The position numbers and the translations under genes are program-made. A stretch of DNA of 64,000 nucleotides from Micromonospora sp. WMMD1155 (GTDB taxonomy: Bacteria; Actinomycetota; Actinomycetes; Mycobacteriales; Micromonosporaceae), in contig NZ_CP120742.1 of assembly GCF_029581275.1 (NCBI RefSeq), forward strand, positions 1,648,501 to 1,712,500. Direction: 5' to 3'. Below, in pieces: positions 1 to 8,552 of this stretch. The notes beneath the pieces are model-generated. The model did no database searches. It was not told the origin of the DNA and worked only from the letters and a program-made list of their open reading frames with translations. How positions within the stretch are numbered: the first letter of the stretch is position 1; every line of letters begins with the position of its first letter.

Positions 1-429
1 GCCCACCGGCCCGTACGCGCCGACCAACTGGCGGATCGCGGCCGGGAAGAGCAGTGACTCCCCCGCCGCGACCACCCGGACGGCCTCCACCACCTCGGGG
101 GGCCGGGCCCGTTTGAGCAGGAAGCCGGAGGCGCCGGCGCGCAGCGCCTCGTAGACGTACTCGTCGTTGGCGAACGTGGTGACGACCAGCACCCGGGGCG
201 GGTCGGCGGAGGTGGCCAGCAGGTGCCGGGTGGCCTGGATGCCGTCGATGCCGGGCATCCGCACGTCCATCAGCACCACGTCGGGCCGGTGCCGGGCCAC
301 CAGCGGCGGCACCTCGGCACCGTCGGCGGCTTCGGCGAGGACGCGCAGGTCGGGTTGGGCGTCGATGATGGCCCGCAGCCCGATCCGGATCAGTTCGTCG
401 TCGTCGACGATGAGCACGCCGGTGGTCAT
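1..429 (-). CDS. NarL/FixJ response regulator, 3' part missing (window edge)
   Basis: The N-terminal 143 residues of a response regulator are present; the C-terminal LuxR-type helix-turn-helix lies outside the window. The receiver domain starts with the acidic pocket VDDDE, carries the phospho-acceptor Asp55 in VVLMDVRMPG, and has the conserved Thr and Lys regions VVTTF and FLLKRA. The ATG (427-429) overlaps the stop of the upstream kinase gene in the ATGA manner, so the two are translationally coupled. The regulated genes cannot be told from here. Confidence 0.9.
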   Translation of the reverse strand, partial: MTTGVLIVDDDELIRIGLRAIIDAQPDLRVLAEAADGAEVPPLVARHRPDVVLMDVRMPGIDGIQATRHLLATSADPPRVLVVTTFANDEYVYEALRAGASGFLLKRARPPEVVEAVRVVAAGESLLFPAAIRQLVGAYGPVG

Positions 430-1670
430 CGGGCCTCCTCGTAGGGCAGGCGGGCCCGGATCAGCCACCGGTCGCCGTCCGGTCCCACGGTGATCCGGCC
501 GCCGAGCAGCAGCACCCGCTCCCGCATGCCGTCCAGACCGCGACCGCCGTGGCCCAGCGGGGTCCGACCGGGGCGGCTCATCGCGTTGACCAGCTCCAAC
601 TCCAGTGCCTCCGGGTGCAGGTCCAGCCGCAGCGCCACCGGCCCGTCGCCGTAGCGGGCGGCGTTGGTCAGTCCCTCCTGGACGATGCGGTAACCCTCCC
701 GGGAGACCGCCGGAGGGACTCGCGCCGCGTCGCCGACGCGATGCGCGTGCACCACCAGCCCGGCCGCGCGGGCGTCGGTGACCAACCGGTCCAGGTCGGC
801 GAGGGTACGCTGCGGCGCCACCACGGGGCGTCCGTTGCCGGTGTCCCGGAGCAGCCCGAGCACGTGGTCCAGCTCGTCCATGGCGGTCCGCCCGGTCTCC
901 TCGATGGCGGTGAGCGCCCGCCGGACGAACTCCAGGTCGGTGTGCAGGACCTCGCGGGCGGCCCCGGCCTGGAGGGTGGCGACTGTCAACGCGTGGCCGA
1001 CGGAGTCGTGCAGCTCCCGGGCCAGCCGGTTGCGTTCGGCGAGCCGGACGGCCTCCGCCTCCAGGGCGGCGATCCGCTCCGCCGGGGCCGGCCCGAGCAG
1101 CACCGGCGCCATCGAGCCGGCGAGCGCGCCGAGCCCGGCGACCGCGTAGCCGAGGCCGACCAGCAGGACCACCCCGCTGACCGTCAACCAGCCGCCGTCG
1201 CGCCCGTCCAGCGGCCCGAACCGTTCCCGGCTGATCAGTTCGGTGCCGATGCCGAACTGCTGGGCGATGAAGGCGAGCGCCATCGGCAGGGCGCTGAACA
1301 GCGCGATCATCACCACCGCGCCGACGATGAGATGGGTGGCGATCCAGAGCGCGCTGCGCAGCCGGGTCTCCCGGTCGCCCCGGTGCCCGGGCGCGGGTTC
1401 GGGCAGGTCGACGCCGAGCAGGGCTCGTACGGCGGCGATCTCCAGTGCCCGGCTGCCGTCCAGCAGCAGCGGCAGCCCGGCGATCAGCGCCGCGATCACC
1501 AGCAGGGCGTAGACCAGTGGGCGGGGGATCGCCGAGTCGGCGAACAGTTGGGCGAAGGTCACCGCGAGCACCCCGTACGGCAGCGCCAGCACCCCGCCGA
1601 GCAACAGGAAGACGCCGCGTCGCCAGGTGGTGCCGGCGACCAGCGGGGTCAGCGCCGCTCGGACTGTCAC
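426..1670 (-). CDS. NarL-family sensor histidine kinase (DesK-like)
   Basis: This 414-residue membrane sensor kinase has four to six hydrophobic segments in its first half (about 17-70 and 110-185). A HisKA_3 dimerisation helix with the phospho-acceptor in ARELHDSVGHALT follows, then a HATPase domain with EGLTNAARYG (N box) and GHGGRGLDGMRERV (G box). No extracellular sensor domain of note is visible, so it probably senses within or at the membrane. GTG start at 1668-1670 with a weak GAGG upstream. It is the partner of the response regulator that overlaps its 3' end. Confidence 0.9.
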   Translation of the reverse strand: MTVRAALTPLVAGTTWRRGVFLLLGGVLALPYGVLAVTFAQLFADSAIPRPLVYALLVIAALIAGLPLLLDGSRALEIAAVRALLGVDLPEPAPGHRGDRETRLRSALWIATHLIVGAVVMIALFSALPMALAFIAQQFGIGTELISRERFGPLDGRDGGWLTVSGVVLLVGLGYAVAGLGALAGSMAPVLLGPAPAERIAALEAEAVRLAERNRLARELHDSVGHALTVATLQAGAAREVLHTDLEFVRRALTAIEETGRTAMDELDHVLGLLRDTGNGRPVVAPQRTLADLDRLVTDARAAGLVVHAHRVGDAARVPPAVSREGYRIVQEGLTNAARYGDGPVALRLDLHPEALELELVNAMSRPGRTPLGHGGRGLDGMRERVLLLGGRITVGPDGDRWLIRARLPYEEAR

Positions 1671-1725
1671 CTCGTCATTCTGCTGCCGAACCGGGCTCGG
1701 GCGACTCCCCCGTGCCGGGGAGATC

Positions 1726-2223
1726 TCAGCGGTGGTCGGCGACGTACTGCTGCGGGTCCTTGTCGCGGAACGGCAGGTTGCGGCCGTTCTTGTGCTCGCC
1801 GTAGAAGGTCAGCCAGCGTTGCCCCAGCTCGGCACGGAGTTCGACGCCGGCGTGCCGGCGGAAGTCGGGCAACGCCTCGTCCTCCTCCTCGGCGAGGTGC
1901 TCGCTGTTCTCCCGGCGGGCCTTGCCGACCGCCGCCCACCACTCGTCCGAGCCGACCGGGTGCAGCTTCGCCTCGGCGATGGCGTCCCGGATCTTGTTGT
2001 GGTCGCCGATCGCGTCGGCGGTCTCGTCCTCGCCGTCGTCGCCGTGCTTGACCAGGTGCGGGTAGAGGATCGCCTCCTCCGCCTCGGCGTGGATGTCCAG
2101 GTGCAGGGCGAGGGCGTCCCAGACGGCGAGCATCTCCTGCTCGTCGCGGGCGTCGTCGAGGCGGGCGAAGCCACGCCGGAAGGCGGCGTGGTCGTCCAGG
2201 ATCAGTGCGGTGATGTCGTCCAC
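1726..2223 (-). CDS. hemerythrin HHE-domain protein
   Basis: The protein has about 165 residues and a four-helix HHE cation-binding fold. It probably binds a di-iron centre and oxygen, or handles iron or redox stress. Candidate ligands are His in LDDHAAF, His and Glu in LDIHAEAEEAI, His in IGDHNKI, and the His/Glu pair in SEHLAEEED. The GTG at 2223 is preferred because GGAGAG lies eight bases upstream; a GTG three codons earlier is also possible, and the open frame extends further without family similarity. It is divergent from the aldo/keto reductase. Confidence 0.85.
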   Translation of the reverse strand: MDDITALILDDHAAFRRGFARLDDARDEQEMLAVWDALALHLDIHAEAEEAILYPHLVKHGDDGEDETADAIGDHNKIRDAIAEAKLHPVGSDEWWAAVGKARRENSEHLAEEEDEALPDFRRHAGVELRAELGQRWLTFYGEHKNGRNLPFRDKDPQQYVADHR

Positions 2224-2319
2224 GTCGCTCACTCTCCGCTGGGCCGGGCCGGTCGTCGCGTCGAAACTACCGCGATGTCCGGGTTCGCACGCCCGATCCC
2301 CGGCAGCGCCGGCCAGAGC

Positions 2320-2325
2320 TAGGCT
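2320..2325 (+). promoter_or_regulatory. -10 element for a leaderless aldo/keto reductase mRNA
   Basis: TAGGCT is followed seven bases later by GTG at 2333 with no Shine-Dalgarno sequence. This is the spacing expected when transcription starts at the start codon. No clear -35 was identified. Confidence 0.45.
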
Positions 2326-2332
2326 CATGATC

Positions 2333-3322
2333 GTGACCTACCTCGCCGCGGATGACCGCTACGACTCCATGACCTACCGGCGCAGCGGGCGCAGTGGCCT
2401 GCGGCTGCCCGCCGTCTCCCTCGGGCTCTGGCACAACTTCGGCCCGGACCGTCCGTTCGAGCGGCAGCGCGACATCGTGCGACGCGCCTTCGACCTGGGT
2501 GTGACCCACTTCGACCTGGCCAACAACTACGGTCCGCCGCCCGGTTCGGCGGAGGAGAACTTCGGCCGGATGCTCGCCACCGACCTGAGGGCGTACCGGG
2601 ACGAGCTGATCATCTCCAGCAAGGCCGGATACCTCATGTGGCCCGGCCCGTACGGCGAGTGGGGTTCGCGCAAGAACCTGATCTCCTCGTTGGACCAGTC
2701 GCTGGGCCGGATGGGCTTGGACTACGTCGACATCTTCTACTCGCACCGGTTCGACCCGGACACTCCGCTGGAGGAGACGATGGGCGCGCTCGACGCCATC
2801 GTCCGCTCCGGCAAGGCGCTCTACGTCGGCATCTCGAACTACGACTCCGAGCAGACCACGCGGGCCGCCGCGATCCTGCGTGACCTGGGTACGCCGCTGC
2901 TGATCAACCAGCCGTCGTACTCGATGCTCAACCGCTGGACCGAGTCCGACGGCCTGCTCGACACGCTGGAGCAGGTCGGCGCGGGTTGCATCGCGTACAG
3001 CCCGCTGGCCCAGGGCCTGCTGACCGACCGCTACCTGGGTGGCATCCCGGCCGACTCGCGGGTGCGCACCAGCGTCTTCCTCAACGAGAGCGACCTCAGC
3101 GACGAGAAGATGGCCACCATCCGGGGCCTCGGCGCGGTCGCCGAGCGGCGCGGCCAGTCGCTCGCGCAGCTCGCGCTGGCCTGGGCGCTGCGCGACCCAC
3201 GGATGACCAGCCTGATCATCGGGGCGAGCAGCGTCGAGCAGTTGGAGACGAACATCGCCGCGCTCGACAACCTCGACTTCACCGCCGACGAGTTGGCCGA
3301 GATCGAGCAGCACCTGGGCTGA
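2333..3322 (+). CDS. yghZ: aldo/keto reductase, YghZ (AKR14) type
   Basis: This NADPH-dependent TIM-barrel reductase of 329 residues is very close to E. coli YghZ (L-glyceraldehyde 3-phosphate reductase, methylglyoxal detoxification). Shared blocks include SGLRLPAVSLGLWHNFG, FDLANNYGPPPGSAEENFG with the catalytic Tyr, IISSKAGY with the Lys, and DIFYSHR with the His. The GTG start at 2333 is chosen because the N-terminus then aligns with that of YghZ and a -10 box lies seven bases upstream; an ATG two codons earlier is the alternative. It is monocistronic and cytoplasmic. Confidence 0.92.
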   Translation: MTYLAADDRYDSMTYRRSGRSGLRLPAVSLGLWHNFGPDRPFERQRDIVRRAFDLGVTHFDLANNYGPPPGSAEENFGRMLATDLRAYRDELIISSKAGYLMWPGPYGEWGSRKNLISSLDQSLGRMGLDYVDIFYSHRFDPDTPLEETMGALDAIVRSGKALYVGISNYDSEQTTRAAAILRDLGTPLLINQPSYSMLNRWTESDGLLDTLEQVGAGCIAYSPLAQGLLTDRYLGGIPADSRVRTSVFLNESDLSDEKMATIRGLGAVAERRGQSLAQLALAWALRDPRMTSLIIGASSVEQLETNIAALDNLDFTADELAEIEQHLG

Positions 3323-3377
3323 GCACCGCCGGGTTGCGGGCGGCCCGGGTCACCAGATCCGACGCCGCCCGGCCCGG

Positions 3378-3740
3378 TCACCGCTTCCCGTCGACGGCCC
3401 CTGCGGCGCGATCGGCGAGGTAGGCCAGGTAGAGCAGGTAGGGCACGACGAGCAGGGCCAACACCAGTACGGCCGCGATCACCGGAGGGTCGCCGAAGGC
3501 GGCGCCGAGCAGGATCGGCAGCGGCGAGGCGACCACCAGCAGGATGCCGGTGCGGCGCAGGGGTTGGGCGACCCGTTGGTGCGCTGCGTGCCAGTGCTTG
3601 GCCGAGCGCATGGTCGCCGGGGTTCGTACGCCGGGGCTGCGGTTCCGGTTCACCGTCGGGCGCAGCGCGACCCGGGCGCTGAACGCCACGAGCCAACCGA
3701 GGAACGCGTACACCACAGTCACAAAAGCCCCAGGCCACAC
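3378..3740 (-). CDS. SdpI-like small membrane protein
   Basis: About 120 residues with three hydrophobic segments (roughly 5-25, 60-80 and 85-105). Between the first two is the SdpI-family signature [27 protein letters not shown] block, which I recognise as the conserved core of SdpI/YhfL proteins. In Bacillus SdpI gives immunity to the SdpC killing factor; the role of actinobacterial members is unknown. The GTG at 3740 has GGGGAGGT six bases upstream. It ends convergently to the aldo/keto reductase gene. Confidence 0.65.
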   Translation of the reverse strand: MWPGAFVTVVYAFLGWLVAFSARVALRPTVNRNRSPGVRTPATMRSAKHWHAAHQRVAQPLRRTGILLVVASPLPILLGAAFGDPPVIAAVLVLALLVVPYLLYLAYLADRAAGAVDGKR

Positions 3741-3846
3741 TCCGGCACCTCCCCGCGCATCGCCGACCGCCAGTCTAGGGGCGGGGAATCCCCGGGGTGG
3801 GCGTGGCGTTTCGATACCCGGAACCGCTTGCACCGAGGAGGCAGAG

Positions 3847-3969
3847 ATGAAGGTACGTAGCTCGTTGCGTGCACTGAAGCAGAAGCCGGGTTCGGTGGTG
3901 GTCCGCCGTCGCGGCCGGACGGTCGTGGTGAACCGCGCCAACCCGCAGTGGAAGAGCCGCCAGGGCTGA
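3847..3969 (+). CDS. rpmJ: 50S ribosomal protein L36, zinc-free (type B) paralog
   Basis: This complete 40-residue L36 starts [23 protein letters not shown]. It has no cysteine or histidine, so the zinc-ribbon ligands (three Cys and one His) of the standard L36 are absent. This is the C-minus form, which in other bacteria replaces the zinc form under zinc limitation and is usually repressed by Zur. No AT-rich Zur-like palindrome is visible upstream. GAGGCAGAG precedes the ATG, and a strong terminator lies 30 bases after the stop. Confidence 0.93.
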   Translation: MKVRSSLRALKQKPGSVVVRRRGRTVVVNRANPQWKSRQG

Positions 3970-4001
3970 CCTCGGCCCGTACCGGACATACAGTCGACAA
4001 C

Positions 4002-4030
4002 CGCCCTGACCGGGTCTCCCGGTCAGGGCG
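4002..4030. terminator. bidirectional terminator hairpin
   Basis: A perfect 13-bp stem (4002-4014 with 4018-4030) has a three-base loop and is followed by TTTCGTCT. It lies between the convergent rpmJ and adenylate-ligase genes and can serve both. Confidence 0.85.
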
Positions 4031-4051
4031 TTTCGTCTGTCGGCCCCACCG

Positions 4052-5443
4052 TCACGAATCGTCAAGAAGCTGCGCGAGTCGACTCTTGTCCGGTTTGCCG
4101 CTCGGCGCGAGCGGGGCCCGGTCGATGACCGTGACGGTTCGCGGCACCGCAGCATCGTTCACCTGCGCGGCCACGATCTTGCGTAACACGTCCGGGTCAG
4201 GCGTTCTCCCGGCCACCGGCACCACGAAGGCGTGTACGGCCTCGCCGGTCATCTCGTCCGGGCGCCCGACGACGTACGCCTCGCCGACCGCGGCGTCGGC
4301 GACGAGCGCCCGTTCCACCGGTCCGGCGTGGACCAGCTGCGCGTTGACGATGATCACGTCCCGAGCGCGCCCGAGCAGCCGCAGGTAACCGTTCGCGTCG
4401 AGCTCCCCCAGGTCACGGGTACGCACCCAGCCGTCCACGAACACCTCGGCCGACTCGTCCGGGTCCTGCCAGTACGAGGACGCCTGCCCGGGTGTGCGGG
4501 CATAGATCTCACCGTCGCGAATGGAGACGTCGACGGCCGGGCGACCGACCGTGGCGAGCGTGGCGGCGTCTCCCACCATCTCGGCGGGGGTCACCATGGC
4601 GATCATCGACGTCTCGGTCTGCCCGTACCCGTGGAAGAGCACCGGACCCAGCAGGTCGAGGGCCTCCGCCAGTCGGCCCGGCGCGAGTGGCGACCCGGAG
4701 ACCATCAGCGCCCGCAGGTGACGCAGGTCCACCGGGTGGGAACGCTGGTCCCGGATCAGCTGGTGCAACTTGCCGACGGTGATCACGCTCGCCGTGGCCC
4801 GGTGTTCGACCAGGGCGTCCGGGAAGACCGGCCGGGGTGCCACGACGAGGGTGCCGCCGGCCGCCAGGGCGACGACGCCGTACTCCAGCATCACCTGACT
4901 GGCCAGCGAGCCGAAGACCAGGTAACGCTGCATCCGGGTGGCCAGGTCGGCGACCGCCGGCGGCCACCGGTCCGGGTACGGGGCCCAGGCCGCCGACATG
5001 GCCGCGTACGTCTGGACCACACCCTTCGGCGTTCCCGTACTGCCACTGGTCCAGGTGATCCGCGCGGGATCCTCGGCCCGTCCCGCCGCGACGAGTGGCA
5101 GCCCGTCGTCGGGATGCCCGGTGAGCGAGGCCAGCCTGGCCGAGTCGACGAGGAGGGAGCCGGACAACTGTGCCGGGCGCAGATCGGCACGCCACCCGGA
5201 CACCCGCGCCCCGACGGCGAAGGCGGCCATCGTGGCGGCGAAGGCGGCGGCGGTGACCGGCAGATCGAGCGTCACACCCACTCCGGGCCCCGCGCCGGTC
5301 GAGCGCAACCCGGCCGCGACGCGCCGGATCAGACCCGCCATCTCCGCAGCGGTGGTGACGACCGGCCCATCCTCGAAGACCGGCCGGTCCCCGCCGGCCG
5401 CCAGGAGGTCGAGGACGGGTTGCGGCCAGACGTCACCGGGCAT
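4052..5443 (-). CDS. AMP-dependent acyl/aryl-acid synthetase (ANL superfamily)
   Basis: This adenylate-forming enzyme of 463 residues activates a carboxylic acid as acyl-AMP and passes it to CoA or a carrier protein. Visible motifs are the P-loop TSGSTGTPKG (132-141), HGYGQTET (A5), TRDLGELDANGYLRLLGRARD (A7-A8 region) and the catalytic lysine in APSGKPDK (Lys450). At about 460 residues it is short for the family, with a reduced N-terminal subdomain. The ATG at 5443 overlaps the flavoprotein gene by 11 bases; the longer open frame upstream is read-through of that gene. The nearby MIO ammonia-lyase suggests an aryl-propenoate or beta-aryl amino acid as substrate, which is inference. Confidence 0.85.
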   Translation of the reverse strand: MPGDVWPQPVLDLLAAGGDRPVFEDGPVVTTAAEMAGLIRRVAAGLRSTGAGPGVGVTLDLPVTAAAFAATMAAFAVGARVSGWRADLRPAQLSGSLLVDSARLASLTGHPDDGLPLVAAGRAEDPARITWTSGSTGTPKGVVQTYAAMSAAWAPYPDRWPPAVADLATRMQRYLVFGSLASQVMLEYGVVALAAGGTLVVAPRPVFPDALVEHRATASVITVGKLHQLIRDQRSHPVDLRHLRALMVSGSPLAPGRLAEALDLLGPVLFHGYGQTETSMIAMVTPAEMVGDAATLATVGRPAVDVSIRDGEIYARTPGQASSYWQDPDESAEVFVDGWVRTRDLGELDANGYLRLLGRARDVIIVNAQLVHAGPVERALVADAAVGEAYVVGRPDEMTGEAVHAFVVPVAGRTPDPDVLRKIVAAQVNDAAVPRTVTVIDRAPLAPSGKPDKSRLAQLLDDS

Positions 5444-6971
5444 CGGCGAGGACGCCCTTGACGAAGACCTCGAGGGGCTGCCGGTGCACGGTCGGCAGGT
5501 CCCAGGTGTTCTCCAGGTTCTCCGCCAGGTGGTGCTCGGCGACGACCTGCCCGTCGCGCAGCACCCGGACGACGGGGTGGAGGTAGCTGGCGTCGTGCGC
5601 GGCGTTCGCGTCGTTCTCGGCCGGACGCGGCACGGTGATGTCGAACGGGTCGACCTGGTCGTGGTCGGGGCCGTACTCCAGGGTGACCAGGAACGCGAAC
5701 AGGTCCGGCTCCGCCTCCCGCAGATACGCGACCGGCACCTCCTCGCGGTAGCGGGCGGAATCGCCCTCGACCGTGATGACATCGCCGAGCACCGAGAACT
5801 GTTGCCACAGCGCCGAGGTCACGTTGATCCGGGCGATGATCGAGTCGGCGATCGCCTCCGGCGTCAGGGCGATCCGCCGGGACGGCCAGGGCTGCCCGTG
5901 GTGCCGCTCGCGGAGGATGTGGTGCAGGGCGCGGGTGGCGTAGCGGAAGCCGTGAATGAAGCCGTTCGTGGACTTCTTGAAATCACGCTGCTGGCTGAGG
6001 GTGCCGGCGAAGTAGAGACCGCTGACGTTCACCGACTCGAAGGCCGGCGTCTGCGCCGGGAACCGGTCCTTGATGACCAGCTCCGGCCGGGCGGACTCGG
6101 CGAAGATGGACGCGTCGAAGCGGAATCCGGTGCAGAGGACGACCCGGTCGTACTCCAGCTCGCGCAGATTCTCGACCGTTCGGGCGTACCGGAAGAGCAC
6201 CCGGAACCCACCGTCCTCCCGCCGGCTGATCTGCTCCACCGTGCCGTCCAGGACGGCGTTCTGCGACTTCAGTTGATACGTGTCCAGGAAGTTGTTGTTC
6301 ACCGCGCGCAGGTGCCCGACGTAATGAGACTGCCAGGCCAGCTTGATGGAGTGCGGCCCGGCGACGTGAATCGTGGCGGCGGTCTCGACGAGCGCGTCCG
6401 CGGTCTCGAAGGCCGAGTTGCCCTTACCGATGATCAGCACACGCTGGTTGACGAAATCGGCGGGGTCGACGCTGACGGTGTCGTAGCGCTCGGCCAGGTC
6501 GGCGCCCTCGATCGGCGGCACGTAGAGCTGGGAGACGCCGGTGGCGACGACGACTCTCCGTGCCGCCCAGCTCTGGTCGCCGGCCTGCACGGTGAACACG
6601 TCGGCGGTCTTCGACACGGCTGTCACCCGGGTGTCGTAGCGGACGCGCAGACCCCGCGCGAAGTCGGCGAGATAACGCACGAGGTCGTCCGCGGCCGGGA
6701 AGTAGCGCGTGCTGTAGTTCTTGAAGAGCAGCGCCGGATCGTCGGTCAGCAGCGAGTTCCAGTCCGACCGTAGGTTGAACTCCGGATCCGTCGACCCGGT
6801 CCACACCTTGTTGATCGAGATCAGTTGGCGGTGCCGGGGATAGGTCTCGAAGAACGTGCCCGGCCGCGGGCCGCCCTCCAGCACCACATAGTCGTGACCG
6901 TCGCGCTCCAGCAGGGCCGCGAGCTGCAGACCCGCCGGCCCGGCTCCGATGATCAGGCAATCGTGCGTCAT
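5433..6971 (-). CDS. FOXRED2-like FAD/NAD(P) flavoprotein 1
   Basis: This flavin-dependent oxidoreductase/monooxygenase has 512 residues. The FAD-binding GAGPAG lies at 9-14, a second Rossmann motif is GKGNSAFETA, and the ATG motif is VVATGVS. The body matches what I know of eukaryotic FOXRED2 (ERFAD): YPRHRQLISINK, DWNSLLTDDPALL, NNNFLDTYQLKS, GFIHGFRYATRALH and ALWQQFSVLGDV. Substrate unknown; N- or C-oxidation of an amino-acid-derived compound is plausible. The ATG at 6971 lies seven bases after a -10 box with no Shine-Dalgarno, so the mRNA is probably leaderless. A close paralog starts at 8542. Confidence 0.82.
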   Translation of the reverse strand: MTHDCLIIGAGPAGLQLAALLERDGHDYVVLEGGPRPGTFFETYPRHRQLISINKVWTGSTDPEFNLRSDWNSLLTDDPALLFKNYSTRYFPAADDLVRYLADFARGLRVRYDTRVTAVSKTADVFTVQAGDQSWAARRVVVATGVSQLYVPPIEGADLAERYDTVSVDPADFVNQRVLIIGKGNSAFETADALVETAATIHVAGPHSIKLAWQSHYVGHLRAVNNNFLDTYQLKSQNAVLDGTVEQISRREDGGFRVLFRYARTVENLRELEYDRVVLCTGFRFDASIFAESARPELVIKDRFPAQTPAFESVNVSGLYFAGTLSQQRDFKKSTNGFIHGFRYATRALHHILRERHHGQPWPSRRIALTPEAIADSIIARINVTSALWQQFSVLGDVITVEGDSARYREEVPVAYLREAEPDLFAFLVTLEYGPDHDQVDPFDITVPRPAENDANAAHDASYLHPVVRVLRDGQVVAEHHLAENLENTWDLPTVHRQPLEVFVKGVLADAR

Positions 6972-6978
6972 GTGGCGC

Positions 6979-6984
6979 AATGTA
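6979..6984 (-). promoter_or_regulatory. -10 element for flavoprotein 1 (leaderless)
   Basis: On the minus strand TACATT is followed by seven bases and then the ATG at 6971. The -35 region falls in the shared palindrome at 6996-7009. Confidence 0.5.
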
Positions 6985-6995
6985 CTGAGACGATT

Positions 6996-7009
6996 TCAGA
7001 GCGCTCTGA
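6996..7009. promoter_or_regulatory. 14-bp perfect palindrome, probable operator of the divergent cluster
   Basis: TCAGAGCGCTCTGA lies in the middle of the 63-bp gap between the two divergent start codons (6971 and 7035). It overlaps the -35 region of both predicted leaderless promoters. A dimeric regulator bound here would control both arms together. Confidence 0.55.
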
Positions 7010-7020
7010 GAACCTGTCTC

Positions 7021-7026
7021 TAGCAT
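7021..7026 (+). promoter_or_regulatory. -10 element for the MIO-enzyme operon (leaderless)
   Basis: TAGCAT is followed by eight bases and then ATG at 7035, with no Shine-Dalgarno sequence. This predicts a leaderless transcript for the operon 7035-13604. Confidence 0.5.
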
Positions 7027-7034
7027 CCGCTTCC

Positions 7035-8552
7035 ATGACGATTGAGGTGGATCTGGCAGCTCCGCTACGCCCCGCCGACCTACGCGCCGCCGGGGGCCCG
7101 GTCACTGTGGTGATCGGCGAAGAGGTACGCAACCGAGTGGCGACCGGCCGCACATTCCTCGGCAAGGCACTCGGCGACGACCGAGCGATCTACGGTGCCA
7201 CCACCGGTTTCGGGGCGCTGGTCGGCTACGCGGGCCGAGCCGACCAGCGCGACCAGGCCGACAACACCCTCGCCCACCTCGGAGCGGGCCAGGGCCCGGA
7301 CCTCGCCCCGGAGGTCGTACGCGCGACGCTGCTGGTCCGCGCCTGGTCCCTGGCCCGGGGCGCGTCCGGGGTCTCGCCGCACGTGGTCGACGCGCTCGCC
7401 GCCATGCTCGGCACGACGTTCACACCGGCCATGCCCAGGTTCGGCTCGGTGGGGGCCAGCGGCGACCTGATCCCGCTCGGCGCCGCCGCTCAGGCGCTGC
7501 GCGGTCGCGGGTACGCCTACCTGGACGGCGTCCGGATGCCCGCCGGTGAGGCCCTGACGAAGGCCGGCCTGGAGCCGTTGCCGCTCGATGGTCGCGACGC
7601 GCTCGCGCTGGTCAACGGCACGTCGCTCACCACCGCGGCGCTGACCCTCGCCCTGGACCGGGTCCGCACCTCGCACCGCGTGGTGCGGACGCTGAGCTGC
7701 CTCCTCGCCGACCTGCTCGGCAGCGACCCGCAGTTCCTCGATCCCGCCCTCCTCGACGCCTACGGTCACCGGGGCGCCGTCGAGGTCGGCGCCGCGATGC
7801 GAGCGACAGCCGCCGGTCTGCGGGCGTCCGGCACCAGACCGCTGCAGGAGCCCTACAGCATCCGCTGCGCGCCACAGTTGCTCGGAGCGGCCGAGGACGC
7901 CCTGCGCTACGTCGACGGCGTCGTGGCGGCTGACCTGCGCGGGGTGAGCGACAATCCGCTGTTCTTTCCGGACGACGACAAGGTCGTGCACGGCGGCAAC
8001 TTCTTCGGCCAGCCCGCCGCTTTCGGCTCCGACGTCCTGTCCATGGTGATCGCCCAGGTCGGCAACCTCGCCGAGCGGCAGCTCGACCTGCTGGTGGATC
8101 CCGGGCGTAACGGCGGGCTGCCGCCGATGCTCGCGGCGGGGCCGGGTCAGCAGCACGGGTTGCAGGGCGTGCAGCTCGCGTCGACGGCACTCGTCGCCGA
8201 GATCAGGCGCGACACCGTGCCCGCGAGCGCGCAGAGCCTCCCCACCAACCTGCACAACCAGGACGTCATCCCGCTCGGCACACAGGCCGCGCTCCGCGCT
8301 CTGGACCAGGCGGAACTCCTGCGCCTGATCACCGGGTCACTCGGGCTGGGACTGCGCCAGGCGGTGCACGTGGGGGCACGCCGGCCCACGGCGGTGGGAT
8401 GCCACCGTGTCCTTCGGGCGTTGGAGGAGGCGATCCCCCCGATCGACCCGGACCGGCCGCTCGACGGTGACGTGCGAACGGCGGCGGCAGTTCTGGAGGA
8501 GCTTGAAAATTCTCTGAATTCCCGCTCGTACGGTGAGCGCCGTGACGCTTGA
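7035..8552 (+). CDS. MIO-type aromatic amino acid ammonia-lyase or aminomutase
   Basis: A 505-residue member of the HAL/PAL/TAL superfamily. The autocatalytic MIO cofactor forms from Ala141-Ser142-Gly143 in FGSVGASGDLIPLG. The catalytic Tyr is Tyr53 in YGATTGFG. Other landmarks are ALVNGTS, QEPYSIRCAPQLLGA, SDNPLFF and SLPTNLHNQDVIPLGT. His81-Leu82 falls where Rhodobacter TAL has His89-Leu90, the pair that selects tyrosine over phenylalanine, so tyrosine is the best guess for substrate (p-coumarate or beta-tyrosine as product). It overlaps the next gene by 11 bases. Confidence 0.9.
   Translation: MTIEVDLAAPLRPADLRAAGGPVTVVIGEEVRNRVATGRTFLGKALGDDRAIYGATTGFGALVGYAGRADQRDQADNTLAHLGAGQGPDLAPEVVRATLLVRAWSLARGASGVSPHVVDALAAMLGTTFTPAMPRFGSVGASGDLIPLGAAAQALRGRGYAYLDGVRMPAGEALTKAGLEPLPLDGRDALALVNGTSLTTAALTLALDRVRTSHRVVRTLSCLLADLLGSDPQFLDPALLDAYGHRGAVEVGAAMRATAAGLRASGTRPLQEPYSIRCAPQLLGAAEDALRYVDGVVAADLRGVSDNPLFFPDDDKVVHGGNFFGQPAAFGSDVLSMVIAQVGNLAERQLDLLVDPGRNGGLPPMLAAGPGQQHGLQGVQLASTALVAEIRRDTVPASAQSLPTNLHNQDVIPLGTQAALRALDQAELLRLITGSLGLGLRQAVHVGARRPTAVGCHRVLRALEEAIPPIDPDRPLDGDVRTAAAVLEELENSLNSRSYGERRDA

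Noticed and set aside
549-2322. Long plus-strand open frames across the kinase and hemerythrin genes
   Set aside because: Gln/Arg-rich antisense frames typical of high-GC DNA; the minus strand encodes recognisable protein families.
5444-5782. N-terminal extension of the adenylate-forming ligase
   Set aside because: It reads flavoprotein codons out of frame and is Arg/Ser-rich; the ATG at 5443 gives a proper family start.
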